64,000 nucleotides of DNA, from positions 3,224,001 to 3,288,000 of the forward strand of contig BEDY01000001.1 in assembly GCA_002335605.1 (NCBI GenBank), read 5' to 3'. A model generated the notes under the pieces. The model was not told the origin of the DNA. It was given only the letters and a program-made list of their open reading frames with translations, and did no database searches. The translations under genes and the position numbers were made by a program. Shown here piece by piece: positions 36,644 to 48,139 of this stretch (position 1 is its first letter; every line of letters starts with the position of its first letter). The DNA comes from Prillingera fragicola (taxonomy: Eukaryota; Basidiomycota; Tremellomycetes; Trichosporonales; Trichosporonaceae).

Positions 36644-39030
36644 ATGTCCATGTTTTTGGGGGTGCCCAGACGCGCGAACGAGAAGAGCGTCGTGACTTAT
36701 CGGTAAGCCCGGCAAAAGCTGCAGCCCGCTGACCTATGCGTCAGGCATCTTCTCAGTCCAGCCGCGATGAACGTCTTGTAAGCACCCCTCCTCCTCTCGT
36801 ACTGACAGGTAGCAATCCGTTGAGGACGATTGGGCATTGTGATATTGACGGCGCGTTTGCTCGTGAGTGCTTCTCGGGCGCTGGCAGATGAGGGACTGAC
36901 GCTGTGGGGCAGAGTTTGAGCAGGTCCGCTTGGGATTGCCCGACGACGTGCCATTGATTTGTATTCAGTGGAACTCTATCATTGCGGTCAACTATCCCGC
37001 CCGCGCATTTGGTATCAAGCGGTGCGTACACCCTCTGCACGGCGAGGTAGCTGACATGCCAGGTCCTTCACAGGGACGATCGAAGACGCTAAGAAATTGT
37101 GTCCCACCCTCGTGGTGCAGCACGTCGCGACGTATCGCGAGGGTGAGACGGAGGCTGGATATTGGGATGAGGTGGACAGGAAGACACAAAAGGTGTGTAG
37201 TGTCGAGGGATGTGCTGACGGGCTAGATTAGCTTGGATCCATATCGACGGGAGAGCCTCAAAATCCTTGCAGTGTTCCGGGAGATGGCACCGACAGCCGA
37301 GTTGGGTGCGTTTGCAGTACTGGGACCGCATCTGACAGAGTACAGAAAAGGCCTCTATTGACGAAGCTTTCATGGACCTGACGGCCATGGCGATCGAACG
37401 ATTGCTAGCTGCCCACCCTCATCTAGCGGCCGTACCACACGACGCCCCAAACGGCCTCGACACGCCCCTGCCCGCGCCGCCGCCAATCGACTGGACGCGC
37501 GCAGGCAACATCATCCCGATCGCCGGGGACGTGCACGACGACGAGGGCGTCGAGGCTGAACAGGAAGAGGAGCCCGTATCGTGGGACGACTGGGCGCTGT
37601 GTCTCGGTGCAGAGATTATGGCTGAGGTCCGCGCCGAGGTATGGAAACGATTGCATTATACGTGCTCCGCTGGGATTGCGCATAGCAAGTCCATGGCCAA
37701 GGTGAGCGCCAGTCTGTTATGTGGCGCTGACGGTAGATTTGCTCGGCGTGGAAGAAGCCGAATGCGCAGACAGTGTTGCGGCAGAGCGCCACGCCCGGTT
37801 TCTTGTTCAACATGGAGTTTACAGATGTGCGTTGGTGGCGTTGGTGTCGCTGACGCGCAGATTCGGTTCTTGGGAGGCAAGCTGGGTCAAGCGATCGCTA
37901 CTGAGTTTAATGCCAAGACTGTCGGTGACTTGCTGTGAGTGCGGCACTATTGCTTGAGCTTATGGACAGCAAGGTGTCTCTGGAGGATATGCAGGCCAAG
38001 TTTGGCGAAGACAGCATCTGGGTGTACAATATCATTCGTGGTATCGATCACACAGAAGGTGGGTGGCCGCTGCAGCTCACACTAACATGCAGTGAAAGAG
38101 AAGCTGTCCAACAAGTCCATGCTGGCCTCGAAGAATACATTTCCAAACGTCACAACGCCGGAACAAGGTCACCACTGGCTTGGCGTCCTCGCTGGCGAGC
38201 TCAAAGTCCGTCTCAACGAAGCACGCGACGTGACACCCGGACTGTGGCCAAAGACCATTGTGCTATACATTCGCTCCGTGGGCGAGGCATCACGGTCTCG
38301 CCAGATTGCCTTTCCCTTCTCCCGTCATCTCTCGGCCGAGTATATTGCAAAGTTTGGGCGCAAGTTGTGGGACGAGATGACACAGCCTATGAAGCGCGGG
38401 ACCATGAAGCTTAACAACGTAAGTACCAGTCTTTGACATGGCTGACGGCAGATTGCGTTGGCATTCCATGGCCTGGAACAGCTCGAAGAAGGTCAGCGCG
38501 GCATTGAGGGCTTCTTCAGTACCCAGCCTGCTCCCAAACGGCCGCGAGAGAGCGAACCACGAGAGAATGGCGAGGACTCCCTCTCGCCGGGTGTGGAGGC
38601 TGGTCCGTCGACGGCCAAACGAACCCGTCTGCCTCCCCTCATGACGGGCAAGCAGGCGCCAACAGGGCTGGACGCCTTTCTCACCCGTGGTCAGCCAAAG
38701 GCAGTCAAGACTGAGCTCGCAATGGCCGAGCCACCGCTTGGACAGGCGCTTGAGGCCGCGGTAAGCACGCCCGTCCCCGACGGCAGGTCCTGGGCATGTC
38801 CTAAATGCGGCGAGACGCTCGAGGTCAGTGCCGACTTTGCCGCGTCCCTCGATCAGGCGAAACAGGAGCATGAGGATTACCACTTTGCACTAGACTTGCA
38901 ACGCGCCCACTCTGGGAGCAGCGCCTCCTCGAGCAGGTCTACGCCTCGAGGCAGGGAAGGCTCGGCCAAGGCCAGCAAACCCAAGGCAAAGCCAACAGGT
39001 ATCAAGGCTTTCTTTGCTCCCAGACAATGA
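36644..39030 (+). CDS. RAD30: DNA polymerase eta (Y-family translesion polymerase)
   Basis: Predicted 657-residue translesion polymerase from twelve exons: 36644-36702, 36745-36777, 36813-36862, 36913-37021, 37063-37192, 37227-37305, 37346-37701, 37737-37826, 37861-37934, 37970-38058, 38093-38418, 38452-39030. The palm catalytic acids appear as HCDIDGAFAQFE and ASIDEAFMDL; QWNSIIAVNYPARAFGI is the fingers motif typical of eta. An acidic insert (about 200-225) splits the palm. The UBZ zinc finger (WACPKCG ... QEHEDYHFALDLQ, about 577-610) has the C-C-H-H ligands. PIP-like boxes occur at 480-487 (QRGIEGFF), near 537 (TGLDAFLT) and at the C-terminus (TGIKAFFAPRQ). The gene converges on RPB1 with 120 bp between stops. 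Confidence 0.92.
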
Positions 39031-39150
39031 CGAACAACTGTATCAGTAACAGATGTAGCTTTTATAAATGATGCATTGTGAAACGCCAGGCGACAGGGGT
39101 TACAATGGAAGGTTTGTCCACCTGGCCCATGCAAACTAATGAGATGGATT

Positions 39151-42100
39151 CTACTTCTTGTTGCTCCAACTGGGGCTCGTACCGTAACCTCCGGTGCCTG
39201 CACCCCAACCAGGACGGTTGGCGTTGTTGCCGTTGGTACCATCCTGTGCCGCTCCGGGAGCAGGCGACGTGGGAGAGTACGCAGGCGACGTTGGCGAGTA
39301 CGCGGGCGAGGCTGGCGAGTACATTGGTGACGCGGGACTGTACGACGGCGATGTAGGAGAGAACTGGGGCGATGTGGGAGAGTACTTCGGACTGGTTGCC
39401 TGGAAGGCCGCGGGACTCGTAGGACTGTATGCCGGGGAAGTGGGAGAAAAGGCGGGGGAGGCAGGCGAGTACTGAGGCGAGGTGGGCGAGTACCTGGGAC
39501 TCGTGGCGCCGCCCATGGGACTCGTAGGCGAGTACGCGGGCGACGCGGGTGAGTATCCAGGGGACGTGCGCGATCCACCACCATAAGCCGGCGACGCGGG
39601 CGAGTACGTAGGCGACGAAGGCGAGAACGACGGCGAAGACGGCGAAAACTGTGGCGACGACGGCGAGTACTGGGGCGACGAAGGCGAGTATGCCGGACTC
39701 GTGGCACCGAATGCGCCACCGCGCGGCACCCACGGGGAAGCGGCACCAGCACCCTGGAATGGTGAAGTCGGGCTGTAGCTTGGGCTGGTGACAGCGAAGG
39801 GACTCGTGGGCGAGTAGCCAGCTGGCGAGGTCGGCGAATAGCCACCGGGACTCATGCCGCCCTGCATGGGCGACATGCCATAGCCCATGTAGGCAAAGTT
39901 GCCCGACTCGTCGTTGTTCGACGTCTGCATCGGCGAGAAGGCCGCCGAGCCAAGAGCACCACTACCACCCTTCCACATGGGCGACAGGTTGTCGTAGGGC
40001 GTCATGTTTCCACCAGGAGTCATGCCGCCCATGTTGCCCGCCAACATCATGTTTTGCACCGGCAGACGGTGGTCGACAATGACATCCTTGAGCATGCCAA
40101 GGTCCAGAGACACGTCAAACGCACCGGTGCCCATAGGAGCCATCTGGCCGAGCAAGACGTTCTCGGCAACACCTGTGCAGTCGTCGACGTCTCCAACGGC
40201 AGCAGCCTCCAGCAGAATCTCGACAGTCTCCTCGAACGAACAACGGGAGAGCGCACCAGTGTCGGTACGGTTGATACCGTGACGAGTAATGGACATGAGA
40301 TGTCCCTTGTTGCACATGAGGTCACACAGCAGGGCCATGTGACGGTAGTTGACGTACGAACCACCACTCTCGATGACGCCGTGCAGCTCGCGGTAGAGCG
40401 AGTTGCGACCAGCCTCGATACCGAGTGTCTCCCAGACTTCGTAACAGTTGTTGGAGATAGTGTTGGTAAAGTCGACACCATCCACAGCCATGACCTCCTT
40501 CAAGTTGATGCCGTCGGTGTCGAGGTAGTAAAAGTTCTCCATCTGGTACTCGCCTGAATCGGCGACAACGTTGTGCTTGTCCTTGGAAATGAACACACGA
40601 GTGATGCGAGGAATACCACCGAGCTCGACCTGGTCAAGGAGGGTGCCTTCAATACGCTTCAGGAACATGTCTTCGTCGCCAAGAAGGTCCTCCTCGTCCT
40701 TTTCGCCGGCAACGATACGGATACGAATAACGAGCTTGGCTGCGTTGTCTTCCGAGTGGATGACAAACACGTCCTTGCCAACAGTGTTGACAATGGCAGC
40801 AACAATATCAGCCATTTCGTAACCACCCTCGAGCACCTTGGCACGGTCCAGCTCGAGACGGAGCAGCCATGGTGAGTGGAGCTCTAGACGAATGTCCTCG
40901 TCGGGAATGGCAAAGAATGCGTCAACAAAGTCGGCATCCTCCTCAATGTCCGTAGAGTCGAGCTTGGGGTCGTAGAAAATTTCGACCGAGCCGGTAATGT
41001 CTCGCAAACGCGTGTGCGTCAACTTGCGGGAGATCTGGTGGGCATCCTTCTCCGTGCGTGTGTACTGGGGCTCGAGAATGACACGAAGCGCCGGTGTACG
41101 AATGTTGACGGCAACGTTGATGACCTCCTTGAGACGCGGCACACCACCAGTGACACTCTTACTAGACACACCTGCGTAATGGAAGGTGTTGAGCGTCATC
41201 TGAGTGGCCGGTTCACCAATAGACTGGGCGGCAAGAGTACCGACCATCTCGGCAGCGTTGACTACAGCGCGGTTCCAAATCTGCTCAATCTCTCCAATGA
41301 CCCAGTCAAAGGCCTCACGGTTGAGGTGGTGCTCCTCGAGCACGCGCCTTGTCGCGAGTTGCGAGCGAAGGAGAATGTTGAACAGAAGAGTAGCGTTGCG
41401 CTGACTCTCCAGACTGATGGGGTCGTTGCCGCGGACCACAATGAGACGGTCCGTGAGGGCCTGTCGTGTCTCATTAATGTAGGCGGGGTCAAGGTCACTG
41501 GGTAAACGGGGATCAATGTGGAAGATTTGCTGCGAGTTCTTGATGATACGCGAAACGTTGACGGGCTGGGGGTGTCCTGCGTCGCCGTTGGGGAACACCT
41601 CGGTACGAAGCACGCGCCTGTCCTCTTCCAAACGACCAAACTCGGAGTCCAGAATACTCTGGAGCTCAACCGACGTCTGGTCAATGCCGGCCTGGAGCAC
41701 GCCTGGCTTGAAGCCACCTTTGGCTCCGATAACGTCCACCTTGTACTTGCGCTCAAAGGCAGCCGTCGAGAGACGAATAATGTCAAACGACTGCTTCTCC
41801 ATCGACGCACCATCCATGCCGTCCTCTCCGTAGAGGAACTGGATGATATCGCCACTGGCGTTGCGCACGGTACCGTCATAACCGACCTTCAAGTCCTCCA
41901 TTGACTTGACGAGACGGCGCTGGATGTAACCTGTCTCGGCCGTCTTGACGGCGGTGTCGATAAGACCTTCACGACCTCCCATGGCGTGGAAGAAGAACTC
42001 TTGTGGTGTGAGACCACGCAAGTACGAGTTTTCGACGAAGCCTCGCGACTCGGGTCCATAGTCGTCCTTGGAGAAGTGGGGCAGCGTGCGGTGGCGGAAG

Positions 42101-44688
42101 CCAAAGGGAATGCGCTTGCCTTCGACGATCTGCTGACCAACACATCCAGACATTTGCGAAATGTTAATAAACGATCCCTTGGCACCGGAGACGACCATTT
42201 GCTTGACGTTGTTGTCTGCCTTCAAGTTGTCCTGGGCCGATTTACCAGCCCAGTCACGAGCCTGATTAAGCTCACTGGAGACCTGCGCCTCGAGCGTCTC
42301 ACGAATCGTCATACCCGGCCGGGGGTTCATCTCGTTCTGCTCCGCCTGGTCAATAAAGCCCTGCACAGCCTGCTTGGCTTGCACAAGACGGTTATTGATA
42401 CCAGCCATGGTCGCCTTGTCGGCAATGGTGTCTCCAATACCGACACTGAAACCGTGATGCAACAGCCAGTAGTTGACCATCATTTGCACGGCCGAGAAGA
42501 AGTCGCGTGCGGCCACGGGGCCCAACTCGCGGAAGATGACGTGGATGAAACCGTTGTTGGACGAACCAGCAATGGCCTTGACAATCTCTCCGTGAATGAG
42601 CTCTCCGTTGTCGATGAGAACGTTCTCGTCCGTAACATCCATGGGCGAAGGCTTCTCGTCGTTGTTCTTTGTGATGTTGATACCCTTGGGGATACAGAGC
42701 GAGATGAGCTGCTTGCCGGTCCACATTGGTTGCGGCTTGAGAATGGCGGGAGGTGGAACGGTGCCATCCCATCCGGGCACCCACAGGAGAATGTTCTGAA
42801 CCATTGCCCAGTCGCAGAACGAGTCACGCAAGGTAAACTTGCGGATACCGCAGAGCGTGTCCTGCACAATACCCATGACAGGCTTGTTGGCCTGGGGCGA
42901 GATGATTTGCCTAGGGACCCAGGCAATCTGGCTGAGCTCGGCTCGAGTCTCCTCGCTCTGAGGGACGTGCAAATTCATTTCGTCGCCGTCGAAGTCGGCG
43001 TTGTAGGGAGAAGTGACGGAGAGGTTGAGACGGAAGGTCGAGTAGTTCATGACCTTGACGCGATGACTCATCATGGACATTTTGTGCAAACTAGGCTGAC
43101 GGTTGAACAGAACGTAACTAAATATTAGCGTGGCACGAGCCAGCAGACTTACTCTCCGTCTTTAAGGTGGCGCTCCACAATCCAGCCAAACTGCAAGCTG
43201 ATGGGCATGTCCGACTTGCGGTACTTCAAGTCGACACGTTCTCCCGTGTCCTTAACATAGTAGCGGGCTCCAGGGTACACGGCGGGACCATTGTTGACCA
43301 GCTGCTGCAGGTTGACAATGTTGTACGGGGTGACACGCTCGGGGTAGGTGAGGGTCATGGCGATACTGCGAGGAACACCGACCTGGTCAAGCTGCAAGTT
43401 GGGGTCACCGGTAATGACAGTACGAGCAGAAAAGTCCACACGCTTGCCCATCAAGTTTCCGCGAAGACGGCCCTCCTTGCCCTTGAGACGGGCGCGAATT
43501 GCCTTGAGTGGACGGCCCGACTTTTGGAGGGCCTGGGGAATACCGGCAATGTCGTTGTCCATGTAGGTGGCAACGTGGAACTGCAAGAGATCAAAGTGCT
43601 CGTTGACCACACTTGGTGGGACACCCTCGGCTTCGAGCTTGCGGACGTTGGCGCTAGCCTTGAGAATTTCGCCGAGCTTGTAAGTCAAGTCGTCCTCGCT
43701 ACGCATGGCACCGCCATCGACCGAAATCGAAGGACGCACGGCCGCAGGTGGGACTGGGAGAACCGTAAGAATCATCCAGTCGGGACGAGCAAACTCGGCG
43801 TTGAGGCCCATAATGATGAGGTCGTCGTCAGGAATCTTCTTCAAAATGTTGTAGCACTCGGCAGCCGACATGTTGCGCCTTTCTGGCTCGGATCCCTCCT
43901 GCGTTTGTCAGCGTACTCTTAAATGAACACATACCTCGCCCTTCTCCTTGGAGGGCTTGAAGACACCGGTGAGCTTGAGACCTTCTTTGCGGTACTGGGG
44001 CTGCTCGGCACCACATCCGCCGTGGCCCTTTGGCTTGTTTGCCCCGTTCTCCCTCATAAAGTCATCCTCATTTGTAGCGTCACCATTCTCCTCCTCCAGA
44101 GAGTCAGCCTCGCAAACAGTGCGGGGACGAGCCAAAGCCCAGATTGCCTTGAGGCGGTTCTGGGGCTTGTACCGCCTAACAACGTTGGCGATCTGAGGGT
44201 CACGCTGTCTGTCAGCCAGGACTATTGACTAGACACCCACCATGTCGACCTTGAGCCTGCCACAGCTGTAGCACACACACTCGAGAATCTTCTTCACTTT
44301 AATAATGAAACCTGCGTGAAACACTGGCCGCGCCAGTTCAATGTGACCAAAATGACCTGGGCACTCGGCCATACCCTCGAGACACGTCTGACACTTGAAA
44401 TTGCGATCGATGGCTGTAGTATAGGGTAAGCCGCCGTCCGTTCAGACGGGGCTGCCTACTCACTTCCCATTTTTGGGTCCATCAGACCTCCAACCTTTTG
44501 CCTTCCATTCTCGTCCATGACCTCGGGATGCTCAATCTTGGCGACCGAGTAGGCTTTCTGCACAGTGTCAACCACGACTGTAGATACGCATTGGATCTGC
44601 TCACAATCTCCTCCGGGCTCATGACACCAAACTGGATCTCTTTGACAACCCGCGACGGGGCCGACGAATAGGGAAAGGTGACCGTCAT
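39151..44688 (-). CDS. RPB1: RNA polymerase II largest subunit RPB1
   Basis: Predicted 1777-residue catalytic subunit. Exons: 44688-44605, 44557-44464, 44413-44241, 44204-43935, 43898-43153, 43117-39151. Start [21 protein letters not shown] is followed by the clamp zinc site [17 protein letters not shown], the second Cys pair CVCYSCG, and the active-site Mg loop [10 protein letters not shown] near residue 494. Other signatures: [19 protein letters not shown] (bridge helix region), [18 protein letters not shown] (trigger loop). The C-terminal domain from about 1548 has roughly 20 YSPTSP-like heptads broken by Gly/Ala-rich spacers, most without Ser at position 7, and ends in a short non-repeat tail (WSNKK). 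Confidence 0.97.
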
Positions 44689-45663
44689 GTTGATTGCTCA
44701 AGTTGACGATGTATGGGCTCTAGTCGAGCGAAGTCCGTGGTCCTGGTCCTGCTTTCGTATCGCACAGACCGTAAATGTCACTCGTAGGTGGTGGATTCCA
44801 CGTAAAGTGCTGATAGACACGCGTGGAACAAGTGGACGCGATGGGTGACTAAAGCAACGATTTCTCGACTAAATCTCGTCTTCTGCTGACGCAAGCCGGC
44901 CCTTTCAAGATGCGAAGCGTGGGAGCAATAACTGAACAGTCGAATTAATGCACAAGGAGGGGCGAAAGAGAGAAAGAGGAAAGGAAGAGTGGTCTGCCGA
45001 GTTGGGAGTAAGTTGAGCGGCCTCCACTCGAATCTCGCGTCGTCGGGGCGTGCCGAATGCGCCGCAGAGTTGAGAGGGAGGGGCTCTTTTGGTGCTGCCC
45101 TGTGACGTCTGTACTCGTGGACGATGAGCACTGGGACGAAGGCGAGGGTAGCGTTGGGTGGGGGGGAATGGACGTTGATGGCGAACAACAACGAGTTGGT
45201 GGTTGTTGGCGCTTGCGTTTGTCGCTGCGAGCATGGCAGGTGGCAAGCCAGACTGGGTGCCAGGGTCAGGCTGACCAGCTGGGTGTATAATGCCGAAACG
45301 CCGGATCGTATGACGAGCACTGGTCATCCATGTGGCGCCCCGCGAACTGTCCGCCACTGGGAGGCCACTGACCTGTCGACGATGGTCTGCCTGTCGCTCT
45401 CATTCTTGCCACTCGACTTGTCATTACAAAGTGCCAGGAGCGACGACCTGAACGCGTTATACGATCAACTTCACGACAATTTACATTGGCTCTCATTGCA
45501 CGTGCTTGCTTCCCGCATCACCACCTCCCATCACACCTAGACTCCACCCCCTCGGACCTCGCTTCTCACAGAGACCGGCCGACAGCCCTGGCCTTCCACG
45601 ACACGGCAACCCTGGGCCTCTACTTGACATCTCTCAGCTTCACCATTTGTTGACACTTGCATA
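44689..45663. other. divergent promoter region between RPB1 and VPS27
   Basis: About 975 bp between two divergent starts. The stretch next to VPS27 (about 45480-45660) is C/T/A-rich like a 5' leader. No gene or RNA gene was supported. Confidence 0.6.
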
Positions 45664-47939
45664 ATGTCGTGGCTGTGGGGTGCGAGCACCAACCCACAGT
45701 ATGAAGAGCTGGTCGGTGAGTCATCGCGTGCCATACTGTGCTTGGATTGTGCCAGAGGCTGACAGAGCACAGAGAAGGCATGCTCGCCACTCAAACTGCC
45801 TTACCCGCAAGGGGAGGACATTGCAGACAATTTGGAGATTACCGATATGATTCGGTCAAAGGCTGTGCAGCCCAAACCAGCCATGCAGAGTCTCAAGTCA
45901 CGAGTTCAGAGCCCAAATGGCCGCGTGCAGATGTACGCCTTGAGTGTAAGTGTATTAGCAACAGGGCAGGGCTGACGGCAGCTTATCGACACTTGTATCA
46001 AGAACGGTGGCGATCACTTTCTTGCCGAGATTGCCAGCAAGGAGTTTGTCGATGCCATGACCGGGGTGATTAGACTATCGGTGAGTTCTTGAAGACGGGC
46101 AATGCTGACCGCAGACCACAAATGCCGAAGTCAAGCAGATGGCTTTGCAGATGTTTCAGCAGTGGGCATTGGCCTTCAAGTCTCGCAAGGATCTGAGCTT
46201 TCTCGTCGACGTCTACAACGACCTCAAGAACTCTGGTGTCAAGTTTCCGCCGCCACCCGTCACGGGCACTTCGTCCACAATGCTCGACACTGCCACTGCC
46301 CCTCAGTGGGTCGACTCTGACGTGTGCATGAGGTGCCGCACCGCTTTTACGTTTACAAACCGAAAGCACCACTGCCGCAACTGTGGGTTGGTGTTTGACC
46401 AGGCGTGTTCGAGCAAGGTCATGCCGATTCCCAAGTTTGGCATCAAGGAGGATGTTCGTGTGTGCGACGGCTGCTGGATCAAGGCAGGCAAGAACAAGCC
46501 AGCGCCTGCCGTGCCAGGACGAACGCCTCGTTCCCGGCAGGACTATGACGCCGATTTGCAACGGGCCATTGAACTGTCGCTCCAGGCGCAACCTGGGAGC
46601 AACGGCTACACTCCCTCTGAGCCACCACTTGCGTACAAGAGTCATGCCGCCGATGACGACGACGAGCAGATGCGCCTGGCGATAGAGGCGAGCTTGCGGG
46701 AGATGGAAAAGGCGCGTCCTAGCGCTCCGGCTGGCGTAGAGGAGCCGGAAATCCGTGCGCTTCCGACCTTTGACCTGAGTGCGCGCGAAACGGAAACGAT
46801 TCTCACGTTTTCAAACACGTTGGATCAAATGGCCGCGTATGGAGAGCGTGATCTAAGGCGATTCCCCCAGGCTCACATTTTGCACGACCAGGCGTATGCC
46901 TTGGGTGGGAAGCTGCAGCGCAACTCGGAGGAGAAGACTACAAAGCAGCGTGAGTTTGAACGTCCATGGCGTGTGCTGACGCCCAGAAATGCTATTCGAG
47001 ATGCAGAGCAAGCTTGGTGAGGCTGTGGCCTTGTATGGCCAGATTCTTGACGGGCAGCAGGCGTATGCGGCGCGCAAGGCCCAAGAGGCCCAGCACCAGC
47101 AGTATGCGCAGTACCAGCAGCCCTACGGGTACCAGTCATACTCGCAGTATGCGCCGCCACAGGCCAACGGCGCATACCAACAGTATGCCCCACCACCACA
47201 GCAGTATGCACCTCCCCAGCAGCACGCCGGCCCTCCACAGCCGCAACATGCTCCTTCCATGTACCCAAACATGCCTGCCCAGTCATACAACCCCCAGCAG
47301 GCGTACGCACATATGAGCCCCGCGGGCTACACCGGCTACCCTGCAGCCTGGCAGCAGCAGCAAGCACAGCCGACTACATCACGTCAGGGGTCATACAATG
47401 CTACCAGCCAGGCGTCGGCACCATACCAGGAGCAACAACAGCACTACACCGAGCCACAACAGCAGCAGTACCCACAGCAGGCAGTGCCGGAGCCACACCT
47501 CCCCAATGCCGCCCAACCGATCCCCGACGCCTCGGCACCACCCCCTGTCGACCTTGCTTCGCACCCAAGCATGTCACCCCGCAGCGTCACGAGCGTTCTT
47601 CCCCCAATGTCCCCGTCCCAGAGTCGTGCCACTTCTTACGCCGCTCCGTCGGCCACTTCGGCTCCCTCGGCTCCACCGCGGACAGCAAGCTACACGTCCG
47701 CTGCGGCGAACGCACCGCCAGAGTCGCCTCTGGACATTGCGTCTCCAGCAGCCGTCAACCCGCCGGCACAGGGCGTCAACCCTTGGGAAAGCGCTCAGCC
47801 CGCCCAGCAGCAGCAGCAGGCGTACACGCCAGCCATGTTCCCTCCGGTGTTCCCTTCGGCACCAGAAGGCGGGTTCGAGCAGCCGCAGCAACAGCGTGCC
47901 CAGCCGGCACACGAGGAGGCGCTCCTCATCGAGCTTTAA
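45664..47939 (+). CDS. VPS27: ESCRT-0 subunit VPS27 (VHS, FYVE, UIM)
   Basis: Predicted 703-residue endosomal sorting protein that binds PI3P and ubiquitylated cargo and recruits ESCRT-I. Exons: 45664-45715, 45773-45945, 45982-46080, 46115-46949, 46987-47939. VHS domain at 1-145 ([23 protein letters not shown] ... [15 protein letters not shown]; shown in parts), FYVE finger at about 175-232 with the PI3P-binding RKHHCRNCG, two ubiquitin-interacting motifs near 252-268 ([12 protein letters not shown]) and 290-307 ([13 protein letters not shown]), then a helical GAT-like segment. The rest is Gln/Pro/Tyr-rich and contains two PSAP tetrapeptides near 612 and 675, the known ESCRT-I (Vps23) docking motif. 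It ends in ALLIEL, reminiscent of a clathrin box. Confidence 0.94.
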
Positions 47940-48139
47940 ATGACGAGAGAAACAGTTTGTAGATAGACTAAAGATGCAACAATGTACGAGCGAATGCATG
48001 AGAAACATGAGGCGGTGCTAAGAATTGGGCGTGTGCGCGTGCAGTAGTTAGGGTAGTGTCATTAAGTGTCCGGATCAGACGCGGACCGGGTGAAGGCCGG
48101 CTTCGAGTAATGAGGGTGGGACCAGAGAAAAAGAAAGGT

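Noticed and set aside
41986..43128. 380-codon open frame on the plus strand
   Set aside because: Antisense to RPB1; no recognisable motif.
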